In this document: positions 1-8,788 of the stretch, one piece after another
How positions within the stretch are numbered: the stretch's first letter is position 1
Layout: the number at the start of each line of letters is the position of its first letter
Assembly (NCBI GenBank): GCA_025362325.1
Contig: JANYGO010000108.1
Span: forward strand, 1-53,230
Direction: 5' to 3'
Source of the DNA: Cyanobacteriota bacterium
GTDB taxonomy: Bacteria; Cyanobacteriota; Cyanobacteriia; Cyanobacteriales; Microcoleaceae
Length of the DNA stretch: 53,230 nt
Translations under genes and position numbers: made by a program
The notes under the pieces: model-generated
Told to the model about the DNA's origin: nothing
Databases searched by the model: none
What the model saw: only the letters and a program-made list of their open reading frames with translations

Positions 1-1
1 C

Positions 2-115
2 AAAAGTATCGAGCAGGTTGAACTGCGAATTAAAACCTTTTTTGAAACTCAACAATTGCAGACTCCAATCCAAATTGCCAACACGATTCAACATATCTAT
101 AATCTCATTCTATAG
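2..115 (+). CDS. 3' end of an unidentified ORF (partial; possibly a transposase)
   Basis: An open frame enters from the left edge and ends at a TAG at 113-115, giving 37 residues that finish with IQHIYNLIL. Its last bases overlap the foreign-looking tail of the DUF4347 gene on the other strand, so it probably belongs to whatever DNA interrupted that gene. A transposase of an insertion sequence is the simplest reading, but no diagnostic motif lies in this short piece. Confidence 0.3.
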   Translation, partial: KSIEQVELRIKTFFETQQLQTPIQIANTIQHIYNLIL

Positions 116-2952
116 TCTTCTAGCGGGAAGGGAGTAGTACCAGTACCGCTGGCATAGTTGATGGGTGTTCCTGCGCCTCCTGTGGCGAGGGTTAGCTGTG
201 GGATGCCTGTAACGGTGACGGGTTCGCTGAAACTAACAGTAATGGGGATAATTTGACCGACAGTATAAGTGCCATCGGTTGTAGTTGAGGTGATGCTGGT
301 GACTGTGGGTAAAACGCCATCGACTAATACAGCAGTGGTTGCACCGACGCTGTTGAGTGTCAAGATGGCGTTGACAGCGATCGCATTTTGAATGGTTGCA
401 CCGCCGCTGAGGGTTAAGGCTGTGCCGACTGCGATGCCGTTGGTGTCTAGGTTGCCGGATGCAACTGTGTAGCGGAAAATTTGGGTGGTGTTGCTGGCCC
501 CTGTACCGACGAGGGTGGCGTTGACTGTGCCGCCGGTGTCGAGGGTGATGGGGAGGATGGCACTACCTGTGCCTTGGGTGATGGTGACTGCTTGGTTGAA
601 GGTAACGGTGAAGTCGAGGTTTTGTCCCACTCCGTAGGTGCCGTTGGCGACTGGGGTGACGCTGGTGATGGTGGGTGGGGGGTTGACTGTGATGTTGGCG
701 GTTTCAGTGGCACTGCTGAAAACGCTGGATGTGGTGTTAGTGGTTCGATCTGCGGTGTAGTTGGCTGTGCTGCCATTTAGGGCACCTATTTGATCCCAAG
801 CGGCAAAGGTGATGGCGTTAGCAACGGTTCCGTTATAGGTGGCGTTGGGTACGAAGCGGATGCGGGTGTTGAGGGTACTAGCTAATAGTAAGGCGTTGGT
901 GGCAGAAACGGCTGGGGTGTTTGTCCAGGTGGTGCCGTTGTTGATGGTGTATTGCCAAGTGCCGTTAGCGGTGTCTAAACCGGTGATGGCGATGCCTTGG
1001 AGGGCGGCGGTGTTGGGATCGGTGATTTTTGTGCCGCCGAGGTTGGTGATGATGGTGCTGACAAGTGTGCCTGTACTGGCGCTGTCGCCTTGGTTTTGGG
1101 CAGTGAGGGTGGGTGTGCCGCTGGTGTCTAAAACCGGGGAGTTGTTGACGAGGACGCTGACGGTAGTGGCGCTGCCGGGGCCGGTGCTGTCGTTGGCGGT
1201 GTAGGTGAAGCTGTCAACGCCGTTGAAGTTGGCGTTGGGGGTGTAGAGGATGTCTCTTTTGGGGTCGATCGCGATCGAATTCAGATAGACAAGATTATCC
1301 GCATTCGGGTTGAAGGTGGCATCGGCGACACCTGTTGTGGGGTTTAATTTGGCGATATAGTTGCGGGGTTGTCCGCCGATGTTGGTGAAAAGGCCGCCCA
1401 CTATGGGGTTGCCGCTGCTGTCTATGGCGATCGCATAGACAACACTATCCGCATTCGGGTTGAAGGTGGCATCGGCGGCACCTGTTGTGGGGTTTAATTT
1501 GGCGATATAGTTGCGGGCACTGCCGCCGATGTTGTTGAAATAGCCGCCTACTATGGGGTTGCCGCTGCTGTCACTGGCGATCGCATAGACAGGATTATCC
1601 GCAATCGGGTTGAAGGTGGCATCGGCGACACCAGTTGTGGGGTTTAATTTGGCGATACGGGAGCGGGTACTACCGCCGATGTTGGTGAAACCGCCGCCCA
1701 CTATGGGGTTGTCGCTGCTGTCTGTGGCGATCGCATTGACAGAACTATTCGCAGTCGGGTTGAAGGTGGGATCGGCGGCACCTGTGGTGGGGTTTAATTT
1801 GGCGATACCGATGCGGGTTTGTCCGCCGATGTTGGTGAAACCGCCGCCCACTATGGGGTTGCCGCTGCTGTCTATGGCGATCGCTAAGACAGGATTATTC
1901 GCACTCGGGTTGAAGGTGGCATCGGCGACGCCTGTTGTGGGGTTTAATTTGGCGATTCTGTTGCGGGCACTGCCGCCGATGCTGGTGAAAACGCCGCCCA
2001 CTATGGGGTTGCCGCTGCTGTCTATGGCGATCGCAAAGACACCACCATTCGCATTCGGGTTGAAGGTGGCATCGGCGGCACCTGTTGTGGGGTTTAATTT
2101 GGCGATATAGTTGCGGGTACTGCCGCCGATGTTGGTGAAATCGCCGCCCACATAGGGGTTGCCGCTGCTGTCTATGGCGATCGCAAAGACAAGACTATTC
2201 GCATTGGGGTTGAAGGCGGGATCTACTGTCCCATCGCTATTCAATCGAGCGATTCTGTTGCGTGCAACGCCGCCGATATTGGTGAAATAGCCGCCTACAT
2301 AAATCCCGTCGTTAATAATCGCTGTGCCGTTGGTGGGGGGGATGGCGATGCTTTGGACGTTCAGTCTGCCGGTGCCAGTGTCGTTGGCTAAAACATTGAT
2401 CTGGGTGGAAGTTGGTGCGCCACTGACGAGTAAGGCTTTGTTATCTGCCGCCCCTGTTGGTGGTAGGGTGTAGCTGTAATTGGGAACGTTGAGGGGTTGG
2501 GTTGCTATGTTCCCGATTTTTACTTCTAATTCCCAGTCTCCGCCGGCGGCTTGATTCCCGGTTTTGTTATTCGATGCAGCAACATTTGCCCCGGTTAGTT
2601 GATGCAGCTTTTGAATGAATTGTAATCCGGTTTCTTTTGCTGCTACATTGCAGCCGTAGAGGAGGATGTCGGCATTTTTTGTTAAGGCTTTCCCCCACTG
2701 TTTAATTTTGTTGCTCCATTGGGCTAAGTTCTTATTGCTTAAGGTTTCTGAGCCGAAGTGTAAAGTGCCGGGGCTACCGTGGGAGAGGATATGAATTGCT
2801 TCTATATCGCTTTGAAGAGCCAAGGTATTAGTAATTTGTTCGATACCGCTCAAATTTTCATTTAAAATGAAAATTTGAGCGGTATCGGCGCTGTTAATTA
2901 GGGTTTGATAGTCTTGTACGGCGGAGTCTACGAAAATGATTTGCTTAGTCAT
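97..2952 (-). CDS. DUF4347 / delta-60 repeat surface protein, C-terminus truncated
   Basis: The 951-residue product begins with a DUF4347 domain (about residues 4-150, with ILSHGSPGTLHFG and LLYGCNVAA). This domain is typical of the N-terminus of very large secreted or adhesin-like cyanobacterial proteins. A run of delta-60-type propeller repeats follows (about 215-570; motif AIDSSGNPIVGG.F then IAKLNPTTG). Next comes a cadherin/Ig-like module (about 580-680) and two related Ig-like blocks starting near TSVTPVANGTYGVG and TSITSTTTDGTYTVG. The second block breaks off after GTGTT and ends in an unrelated tail (PFPLEDYRMRL). Family members normally continue with more Ig-like domains, so the 3' part has been lost to an insertion or rearrangement near 115-140. 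Extracellular location and adhesion are inferred. No classical signal peptide is seen, as is usual for this family. Confidence 0.85.
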   Translation of the reverse strand: MTKQIIFVDSAVQDYQTLINSADTAQIFILNENLSGIEQITNTLALQSDIEAIHILSHGSPGTLHFGSETLSNKNLAQWSNKIKQWGKALTKNADILLYGCNVAAKETGLQFIQKLHQLTGANVAASNNKTGNQAAGGDWELEVKIGNIATQPLNVPNYSYTLPPTGAADNKALLVSGAPTSTQINVLANDTGTGRLNVQSIAIPPTNGTAIINDGIYVGGYFTNIGGVARNRIARLNSDGTVDPAFNPNANSLVFAIAIDSSGNPYVGGDFTNIGGSTRNYIAKLNPTTGAADATFNPNANGGVFAIAIDSSGNPIVGGVFTSIGGSARNRIAKLNPTTGVADATFNPSANNPVLAIAIDSSGNPIVGGGFTNIGGQTRIGIAKLNPTTGAADPTFNPTANSSVNAIATDSSDNPIVGGGFTNIGGSTRSRIAKLNPTTGVADATFNPIADNPVYAIASDSSGNPIVGGYFNNIGGSARNYIAKLNPTTGAADATFNPNADSVVYAIAIDSSGNPIVGGLFTNIGGQPRNYIAKLNPTTGVADATFNPNADNLVYLNSIAIDPKRDILYTPNANFNGVDSFTYTANDSTGPGSATTVSVLVNNSPVLDTSGTPTLTAQNQGDSASTGTLVSTIITNLGGTKITDPNTAALQGIAITGLDTANGTWQYTINNGTTWTNTPAVSATNALLLASTLNTRIRFVPNATYNGTVANAITFAAWDQIGALNGSTANYTADRTTNTTSSVFSSATETANITVNPPPTITSVTPVANGTYGVGQNLDFTVTFNQAVTITQGTGSAILPITLDTGGTVNATLVGTGASNTTQIFRYTVASGNLDTNGIAVGTALTLSGGATIQNAIAVNAILTLNSVGATTAVLVDGVLPTVTSITSTTTDGTYTVGQIIPITVSFSEPVTVTGIPQLTLATGGAGTPINYASGTGTTPFPLEDYRMRL
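1275..2240 (-). repeat. 150-bp tandem coding repeats inside the DUF4347 gene
   Basis: About six and a half units repeat with an exact 150-bp period; HIP1 octamers recur at 1427, 1577, 1727, 1877, 2027 and 2177. Each unit encodes one 50-residue delta-60 module. The units are nearly identical at DNA level, which suggests recent amplification or ongoing homogenisation. Confidence 0.9.
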
Positions 2953-3338
2953 GGTTAATTGGGTGATGATTTTTGTTGGGGATTGTCAATGCTAATCAGT
3001 TTGCGGGTGGTAATTTTCAGTAAAAATGCTTACCATCACCTGCCGTTTTTGTTCGTGGGAAATAAACACGCAAAACTCGTGCTCAAGACTCATCGCTGCC
3101 AATATTCGATCTGTTAAACTACCCACATGGCTAGTCATGGCTGCGTGAAACCGGGGGTTTTGCCACAGGATGGCGGATAGCAAGGTAAAGCCCGATCATC
3201 GCGGAAATCCCGATCTCAAGTGAATTTGCTGGGGCATCTAGTTGGGATATATTTAAGGTTTAAAAGTAGTCTGCACCTCGAAAGAAGGCTATGGCTTGGT
3301 TGTAGATACTTGCTGTGATATTGCACCCTAAATTTAAA

Positions 3339-3469
3339 TATAGCGGTTCTCACAAAGGTGAGGTATGCTTTTAGGCCCGATGCCCCATGCTTTTAGGCCC
3401 TATGCCCCATGCCCTATGCCCCATGCCCTATGCCCACGAGAGCACCTCATCTTTCTGAGAAAGGCTATA
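3339..3469. repeat. 131-bp MITE-like element with 26-bp terminal inverted repeats (family 5)
   Basis: The left end TATAGCGGTTCTCACAAAGG and the reverse complement of the right end TATAGCCTTTCTCAGAAAGA agree at most positions and both continue with TGAGGT. The ends begin with TA, which would fit TA-targeting IS630/mariner-type mobilisation (inference). The interior (about 3370-3433) is a heptamer array alternating CCCTATG and CCCCATG. A third copy of the end lies at 53091 and supplies the stop codon of the last gene. The flanking DNA at 3190-3338 and 3474-3848 holds no gene that I can recognise. Confidence 0.7.
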
Positions 3470-3848
3470 GTTTCTCTTCGAGCTCAGAGTGGATGCAGCA
3501 TCTGACACGCTAGCTGCTGGAAGCTGGATGTTGCATAACTTTACGGAATGATCGCCTAGTTGTTTGCAAAATCTATCCGCAGGTAGATGCCAGTCAACTG
3601 AGAGATTTAATTATACTCTCGCGCACTGGAAAAGATTGCGATCGCCCTCAACAAGAATCATGACCTCGGTCATTGCTTTTGGTTACGAAATGTGGTATAG
3701 AAACATACTTGAAATAAGACTGGTTGAAGAGAAGGTCGATCGACCATAAGTCAGTAATGACCCAAGAATGGCAAAATACTTTGATTAAATCGCGTTGGGC
3801 GATGTAATTTCAATAATTCTGAATGCAAAAACTCGGTAGGTTAAAATA

Positions 3849-4137
3849 ATACAATACGCTTGGCTTAAGAAAGATCCCCCCTAACCCCCCTTACAAAAGG
3901 GGGGGACAAGAATCCGCTCAAAGTCCCCCTACAACCAGGGGGATGCGAGGGGGATCTAGATTCGGCTGTGAACGACAGATACAAAGGGTTTGATATCAAT
4001 TTTTTATGAGGCTGCTCCCGAATCTGATCCCCCCTAACCCCCCTGGTTGTAGGGGGGGACAAGAATTAGATCAAAGTCCCCCTTGCTTTCGGGGGATGCG
4101 AGGGGGATCTAGACTCAGATTAAAGCGAAATTATTCA
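3849..4137. repeat. G/C-block repeat (family 4), internally duplicated
   Basis: It starts with CAATACGCTTGG and contains two copies of a block running from GATCCCCCCTAACCCCCCT to GGGGGATGCGAGGGGGATCT (about 3870-3957 and 4025-4110). The same ends and blocks occur in reverse orientation at 9968..10123. The right end is degenerate. Open frames across this stretch are repeat-derived and not genes. Confidence 0.6.
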
Positions 4138-4170
4138 ATGGTTTCAGGCTTAATTTGACACCAATACTTA

Positions 4171-4848
4171 CTAACGAGCCCAATCAGTGCCGCGCCATAT
4201 CGTAAAAAACAAAACACTAGAAATCAGCGCGCCCAGCAGCCACTTAATAGCATTTTTAAATAACCCCAAGCGCTGACTTGACTGAACCGCAGCGCTTTGC
4301 GTCTTCAACCGTTCCTTAGCCGGAGTAATTCTCGAAAGAATTTGGTCTTTCAATTGCTGCGGGTTTTGCGTATCCGCTTGTACCCCCAAACGGGTAAGTT
4401 CCCCCGCCAAGTTCTTTAAATCTTCAGGAGTACCCTTATTCAGCCGTTCTTCCACTTGCTGCAACTGAGCTAATTGTTGGTCTGCTTGAGTAGTAATTTG
4501 CTTGTTATTTTGGTTGTTCACGTAGATAGTCCCAAAAATTCCCAAAGGCAGCATCAACAGAAAAATCACGGCCAGCAGCAGGCACGCCCAAGATAAAACC
4601 TTCAAAAAAATGTCTTCTACACTTCTGCGGTCATATCCTTCTCCAAAAAATATCAGCGCCATTGCCAACAGAGGAACTGGCACCCGTTCCACTACAGCGC
4701 CAATCGTCTGCAATTCCCAGAGGCGATTGCCAAAATTTGCTGGTATCAAAACTGCGATCGTATCTAATAAAGATAGAATTAATAGACCGTAGCCAATCCA
4801 ACGCAGCCTGTAAATAGAAAAACCTTGTTCGTCCTGTACGTCATTCAT
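4171..4848 (-). CDS. hpsJ-A: HpsJ-like protein, cyanoexosortase A-associated
   Basis: The 225-residue membrane protein has hydrophobic segments near residues 17-37, 58-70 and 86-110 and a last one near 203-220. They enclose a hydrophilic, Gln-rich and probably helical region (about 113-190). It resembles the HpsJ family, named from the hormogonium polysaccharide locus of Nostoc; one branch of that family travels with cyanoexosortase A. It is the third gene after crtA and its partner, 45 bp downstream of the partner's stop codon, so co-transcription is likely. Its role is unproven: it probably helps exopolysaccharide or surface-protein handling at the inner membrane. The assignment rests on size, topology and position rather than catalytic residues. 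Confidence 0.7.
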   Translation of the reverse strand: MNDVQDEQGFSIYRLRWIGYGLLILSLLDTIAVLIPANFGNRLWELQTIGAVVERVPVPLLAMALIFFGEGYDRRSVEDIFLKVLSWACLLLAVIFLLMLPLGIFGTIYVNNQNNKQITTQADQQLAQLQQVEERLNKGTPEDLKNLAGELTRLGVQADTQNPQQLKDQILSRITPAKERLKTQSAAVQSSQRLGLFKNAIKWLLGALISSVLFFTIWRGTDWAR

Positions 4849-4893
4849 AAAATAATCACAGTTGTTGTTAACAAAAATCTCTTTTGACTAGAA

Positions 4894-5562
4894 TTAAGGT
4901 TCGGGAAATCGCGGTTGCCACCACCCATGCCAATCAACCCAAGCATTCTCTAGAATTTTTGTGGCCGCTTCTGGAGTTGTTTTATCCAAAGGTAAAGACA
5001 TCTGAGTCCACAAACAGCGCCTGTCTTGAATATTTCCCCTACCCAATAGCCAAAACAGAATGCGGTTCGGCTGCCAATCGCGAGTATTTCGATTGTATCT
5101 AAACTGTTGGGAAGTCACTGTAGCACCGCCGCGAGGGTTGATACAGGAACTCAAATACAGTCGATTTTGCTGTTGCAAAATTCCGTGAAACCCCGCACTT
5201 TGAGTGTTCGCTAATGCTAGTTTACCAGGAGATGACTTGAGAACAGTATTTCCCTTCATCATACCTTCTACATCCCCAATGGTGTTGACCGCATAGCGCA
5301 TCTCTATTTCTAGATTCATGCCATTTTTTTGATATTCATATTTCCTGGCAGCTTTGAATTCGGAATTGTCGCTAATTGCTAGCGGCGCGCTTTTCTCTAG
5401 TTTCCAGTCTGCTAGAGGCACGGCTGGAGGAAAGTCAAAGTTGGTTGCCACAGTGTTGCCTGCGGAGGGATAAAATATCAATTTTCCGGCCACTAACAAA
5501 ACCCCTCCCAAAGTAACAGCCAACAGGGAAATCCTCACTGGTTTCCAATAGGTAATAGCCAT
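4894..5562 (-). CDS. Cyanoexosortase A system-associated protein (EpsI-like)
   Basis: The 222-residue product has one N-terminal membrane segment (about 7-27) and an extracytoplasmic domain with a small cluster of Trp, Tyr and Arg motifs (YLSSCINPRGGATVTSQQF, LFWLLGRG). This matches the EpsI/DUF3485-like proteins that accompany exosortases. I prefer the ATG at 5562 over a TTG six bases further upstream because it overlaps the crtA stop codon as TAATG, a sign of translational coupling. In other exosortase systems EpsI-like partners accompany processing of sorted proteins or polysaccharide export; the exact activity here is inferred. Confidence 0.75.
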   Translation of the reverse strand: MAITYWKPVRISLLAVTLGGVLLVAGKLIFYPSAGNTVATNFDFPPAVPLADWKLEKSAPLAISDNSEFKAARKYEYQKNGMNLEIEMRYAVNTIGDVEGMMKGNTVLKSSPGKLALANTQSAGFHGILQQQNRLYLSSCINPRGGATVTSQQFRYNRNTRDWQPNRILFWLLGRGNIQDRRCLWTQMSLPLDKTTPEAATKILENAWVDWHGWWQPRFPEP

Positions 5563-6413
5563 TAGCAATTTTGTTTTTCCTTAGTGGGCGGTTCGTCTTT
5601 CAAAATTGCCAACCAGCAGAATAACCCGAAAATGAAGACAGCAATCATCGAAAAGACTACCGAACCATTGCCTGCGTGCCAGTATTTAAATGCTTCTGGT
5701 TGAGATAGCGATACCAGCACTGCCATGAGAGCAACTCGCGCGGCATTCACGACAAATGCAGTAAGTATTGCCACGATTGGAACTACAATTTTCTGCCCCG
5801 TAGTTGTCGGAAACATAAGCAAAAAAACCAGGGCCAGTCCTAACAATTGTAGAATCGCATTCACCCCCGAACAGCCGTGATATACTTCCACGCTGCCTTT
5901 TTCCAGGATGAGAAAAACCCCTTGCCGCACAACTTCAAATCCTAGATAGTGCAGGATGAAAGCTGAAAACTTTGCTGTTAGTGGGGCTACGTCAACGAAG
6001 TTTCCGATCAATCCGGGAGAAATAGCTATATAGGCAAGTATTAGCAGTTCTTGCCAATATTGTTTCAGTCCTTTTGTGCCGGAAGCTAGCAAAGCCAGAC
6101 TGATTCCAGATAAGAAAGGGGAAACTCTGATAAAAAAGTCGTATCCAGATATCGAAGAACTTTTGAGCAAGATGAAAGCAATTAACGATGCTCCAAAGAA
6201 GCTGGCGAAAATTCCGCTTTCAAAGGTTAAGGATTCGTGCCTTTCCCAAATCAGAAATGCTACGACTCCCCAAAACAGTAACATTGTGCCGAACAGGTCA
6301 GTGTCGTTGGTTCTGGAAGTCAGAGTCAGGTGGAGGGCAATCAAACCGGAGGCGATGCCTAACAGCCAGTATTTAGGTTCTTGGACTTGTTTGAGCCAGT
6401 TGATTTCGGTCAT
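5562..6413 (-). CDS. crtA: Cyanoexosortase A
   Basis: The 283-residue polytopic membrane protein carries the exosortase/archaeosortase signature in order: Cys181 in YHGCSGVNAI, Arg226 in NAARVALMAV and His246 in YWHAGNGSVVF. These are the proposed transpeptidase triad. The enzyme is expected to recognise PEP-CTERM-type C-terminal signals, cleave them and pass the protein to the cell surface. About eight hydrophobic segments are visible and the length is normal for the cyanobacterial branch. The gene leads a tight three-gene unit (crtA, EpsI-like, hpsJ-A). No PEP-CTERM substrate is encoded in the window; the truncated DUF4347 protein has lost its end, so it cannot be judged. The symbol here means cyanoexosortase, not carotenoid monooxygenase. 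Confidence 0.85.
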   Translation of the reverse strand: MTEINWLKQVQEPKYWLLGIASGLIALHLTLTSRTNDTDLFGTMLLFWGVVAFLIWERHESLTFESGIFASFFGASLIAFILLKSSSISGYDFFIRVSPFLSGISLALLASGTKGLKQYWQELLILAYIAISPGLIGNFVDVAPLTAKFSAFILHYLGFEVVRQGVFLILEKGSVEVYHGCSGVNAILQLLGLALVFLLMFPTTTGQKIVVPIVAILTAFVVNAARVALMAVLVSLSQPEAFKYWHAGNGSVVFSMIAVFIFGLFCWLAILKDEPPTKEKQNC

Positions 6414-6434
6414 TGCTGCTTTCTATTTTTAGAT

Positions 6435-6575
6435 AAGACGGCGGTTGAAACCGCGTCTACACAAACGATGTCCGCCTCCGCGGACTGAAGAAGACAACGT
6501 AATTTTCATCGCTTGTTCTTCAACCCGCGGAGGCGGGTTTTGCTTGTATAGACGCGGTTTCAACCGCCGGGTCTT
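6435..6575. repeat. MITE-like repeat, family 1 (TIR GGCGGTTGAAACCGCGTC)
   Basis: The 141-bp element has terminal inverted repeats AAGACGGCGGTTGAAACCGC and its complement. Each terminal repeat contains its own short hairpin (GGCGGTTGAAACCGC). An inner pair of GCGGAGGCGGG-type arms is also present. Copies lie at 15531..15680, 23065..23518 and 39506..39656. The remaining DNA to 6766 holds only a small hairpin near 6723-6752 (TGTAGGGTGCG paired with CGCACCTTAC). Confidence 0.8.
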
Positions 6576-6766
6576 CTGAACCGTATTGCCCTATATAGAA
6601 ATTATCAGCCACAAACACTTGAATTTATGCGTTTGGGATGAATGTTAACTAAATCTTCACAATAATTGACAAGAGTGAATGTTTGTGATATTATTTTTCA
6701 TCTAATTAAATCAGAAGAATTTGTAGGGTGCGGAATTCGCACCTTACCCGAATTAGGAATTACCAA

Positions 6767-7876
6767 TTACTGATGAGCGTAAATTTTTTGGTAGTAGGTT
6801 TGATATTCCTCCGAAAGCAGGGGTTCCCACCATTCGCGATGGGCTAAGTACCATTCCACGGTCTGGCGCAAACCTTGTTCAACTGTGACTGAGGGAGTCC
6901 AACCTAATTCTGTTTTAATTTTGTTGGCATTAATAGCGTAACGCCGATCGTGCCCGGCTCTGTCTTTGACAAACGAGATCAGTTGTTCGCAAGGACGCGC
7001 GGGCAAATCAGGAGCTAATTCGTCCATTAGCTGGCAGAGCATTTTGACTAAATCGAGATTTTTTACCTCGTTGTTGCCGCCAACATTGTAGGTTTCCCCG
7101 GGCTGGCCGCGGTTGATCACGGCATCTAAGGCGCGACAGTGATCGAGCACGAACAGCCAATCTCGGACGTTTTGACCGTCGCCGTATACTGGCAGCGCTT
7201 TGCCCAATAGCATATTGATGCACATTAATGGAATCAGCTTTTCTGGGAAGTGATAGGGGCCGTAATTGTTGGAACAGTTGGTGATGATTGTGGGGACGCC
7301 GTAGGTGTGGAAATAGGCGCGGGCGAGGTGGTCGCTGCCGGCTTTTGAGGCTGAGTAGGGACTGTTGGGGGAGTAGGCGGTGGTTTCGGTAAATGCTGGG
7401 TCGTCGGGGCCGAGACTCCCGTAAACTTCGTCGGTAGAAACGTGGAGGAAGCGCATTTGGGCTTTGACAGACGAATCGTCAATTGCTTCCCAATGCTTGC
7501 GGAAGGCTTCTAAGAGTGTGAAGGTTCCGACAACGTTGGTTTGAACGAAGGCTGCTGGCCCGATAATTGACCTGTCAACGTGGGATTCTGCGGCAAAGTG
7601 GGCGACTGTGTTGATGTTTTCTTCTTTGAGCAAGGTATCGACTAGGGTACGATCGCAAATATCCCCCTGGACAAACCGAAAATTTTCTCTTCCTTCCAAT
7701 TGTGCCAGGGTTTGTCTGTTGCCGGCGTAGGTTAAAGCGTCTAGTACGATTACTCGATCGCCCGGATAGCTGCTGCACCAGTGATGTACAAAATTCGAGC
7801 CGATAAATCCAGCTCCGCCTGTCACTAACAATCGATGAGGCGATCGCTCCATGCCTTGATTCCCGCTGTCTGTCAT
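6767..7876 (-). CDS. rfbB: dTDP-glucose 4,6-dehydratase
   Basis: The 369-residue short-chain dehydrogenase-type enzyme has an NAD-binding GGAGFIGSNF motif (about residues 20-29), the active-site Thr-Asp-Glu of HVSTDEVYGSL and the YSASKAGSDH Tyr-Lys pair. These identify RfbB/RmlB, which converts dTDP-glucose to dTDP-4-keto-6-deoxyglucose in the cytoplasm for rhamnose and other deoxysugars of surface polysaccharide. Length is normal, with a short N-terminal extension before MERSPHRLLVTGG; the internal ATG at that Met (7852) is an alternative start. The exosortase group lies downstream on the same strand but about 350 bp away, separated by a repeat, so it is probably a separate unit with a related theme. 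Confidence 0.93.
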   Translation of the reverse strand: MTDSGNQGMERSPHRLLVTGGAGFIGSNFVHHWCSSYPGDRVIVLDALTYAGNRQTLAQLEGRENFRFVQGDICDRTLVDTLLKEENINTVAHFAAESHVDRSIIGPAAFVQTNVVGTFTLLEAFRKHWEAIDDSSVKAQMRFLHVSTDEVYGSLGPDDPAFTETTAYSPNSPYSASKAGSDHLARAYFHTYGVPTIITNCSNNYGPYHFPEKLIPLMCINMLLGKALPVYGDGQNVRDWLFVLDHCRALDAVINRGQPGETYNVGGNNEVKNLDLVKMLCQLMDELAPDLPARPCEQLISFVKDRAGHDRRYAINANKIKTELGWTPSVTVEQGLRQTVEWYLAHREWWEPLLSEEYQTYYQKIYAHQ

Positions 7877-8235
7877 AAAAATAAGAGTTTTTCCAATAAC
7901 GAAGTCTTTTCAAAAGTAGCCTTAAAAGTAGTTTGTCATCAAGTGTTTGCCCCACTGCGATTAAAATTTCTGTTGTCTGGCTTCGGATTTTCTAATTGGG
8001 ACGCGATCGCGCCTATGGGTTCACCTGACTTAAACTTATACCGATATTTTAGTCAAAACCCTTACACAACATGGGTTTCATATTTGTAAACTGGCAAGTG
8101 GAAGTTTTTATTGCGATCGGGCGATTGTTGGCATTTGCGATCATCCGTGATTTTGGCGGCGATCGCCTGTTGATACATTTGTAAAGAGCTGCTACCATTA
8201 ATTTTTTAATTATCCTTTACAATTTCCAGAACACC
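7877..8235. other. Divergent intergenic region
   Basis: This 359-bp stretch separates rfbB (leftward) from the small secreted protein at 8236 (rightward), so both promoters should lie here. It contains several HIP1-type GCGATCGC and GATCGC sites. I see no gene or defined repeat. Confidence 0.4.
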
Positions 8236-8727
8236 ATGAAGAAGTTTCAAGTGTTAGCTGGCATTGCTTCCACCGTCGCGATCGCCAGCAGCATCGCCAT
8301 AGGTGACGCTGCATCTGCTTTGCCCTGTTCCTACGGCAAATCTGGGGCGACTCAATCTGGTTCTGGGACAACGCTCCTGGGTTCCGGCGGCTCGGATCGA
8401 ATGAATCCGTGGAAATCCTACAAAACAGCAGCTCTCGGTTTCCTGGGTTTGGCTGGGGTTTTGGGTGGCGGTGCGGCCTACATGAGCTATCGCGCCGGTC
8501 AGCGCGCTTCTGCTGCTTGCGCTGCGATGAGCGATAATTTTGAAGTTTTTGAGGAGCCGATCGATCCGATCGCAGATACAGGTGTCGCTGAGCCAGCAGA
8601 TGCGGTTGCAGCAGTTCGCCAACACCCGGAAGCTCCGGGCGGCGAGCTGGATTTGCCGGGATCGCAAGTTGCCGAGTTGAGTGAGGAAATTGCGATCGAA
8701 CAAGTGGAGCGCGCGATCGTCAAATAG
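8236..8727 (+). CDS. Hypothetical secreted or membrane protein
   Basis: The 163-residue product starts with a signal-like segment (MKKFQVLAGIASTVAIASS, possible cleavage after ASA near residue 28). It has a second hydrophobic, Gly/Ala-rich segment near 57-77 and an acidic tail (about 88-163, many Glu, Asp, Pro and Ala). I recognise no family. An ATG start fits the signal peptide, and a good terminator follows 32 bp after the stop, so the gene is probably transcribed alone. The likely location is the inner membrane or periplasm with the acidic tail exposed. Confidence 0.65.
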   Translation: MKKFQVLAGIASTVAIASSIAIGDAASALPCSYGKSGATQSGSGTTLLGSGGSDRMNPWKSYKTAALGFLGLAGVLGGGAAYMSYRAGQRASAACAAMSDNFEVFEEPIDPIADTGVAEPADAVAAVRQHPEAPGGELDLPGSQVAELSEEIAIEQVERAIVK

Positions 8728-8758
8728 TTATCTCCAACCCAAGTATTCGCTCAGCAAG

Positions 8759-8788
8759 CCTCCAATATTGCAAGATTGGAGGTTTTTT
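8759..8788 (+). terminator. Rho-independent terminator
   Basis: An 8-bp perfect stem (CCTCCAAT at 8759-8766, ATTGGAGG at 8775-8782) with an 8-nt loop is followed by six T residues. It terminates the small secreted-protein gene. Confidence 0.85.

Noticed and set aside
2992..3183. 63-residue leftward open frame upstream of the DUF4347 gene
   Set aside because: It ends in unstructured leader DNA and shows no domain, ribosome binding site or recognisable relative. It may be a remnant but cannot be supported as a gene.
3564..3749. 61-residue rightward open frame in the repeat-rich gap
   Set aside because: Short, no ribosome binding site and no family resemblance; probably chance.
3865..4062. 65-residue frame with SPPTTRGVRGD-type sequence
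   Set aside because: It is a translation of the family 4 G/C-block repeat, a common false gene in cyanobacterial annotations.
6436..6575. Family 1 repeats as a CRISPR array
   Set aside because: Copies are far apart, have inverted rather than direct ends and lack regular unique spacers.
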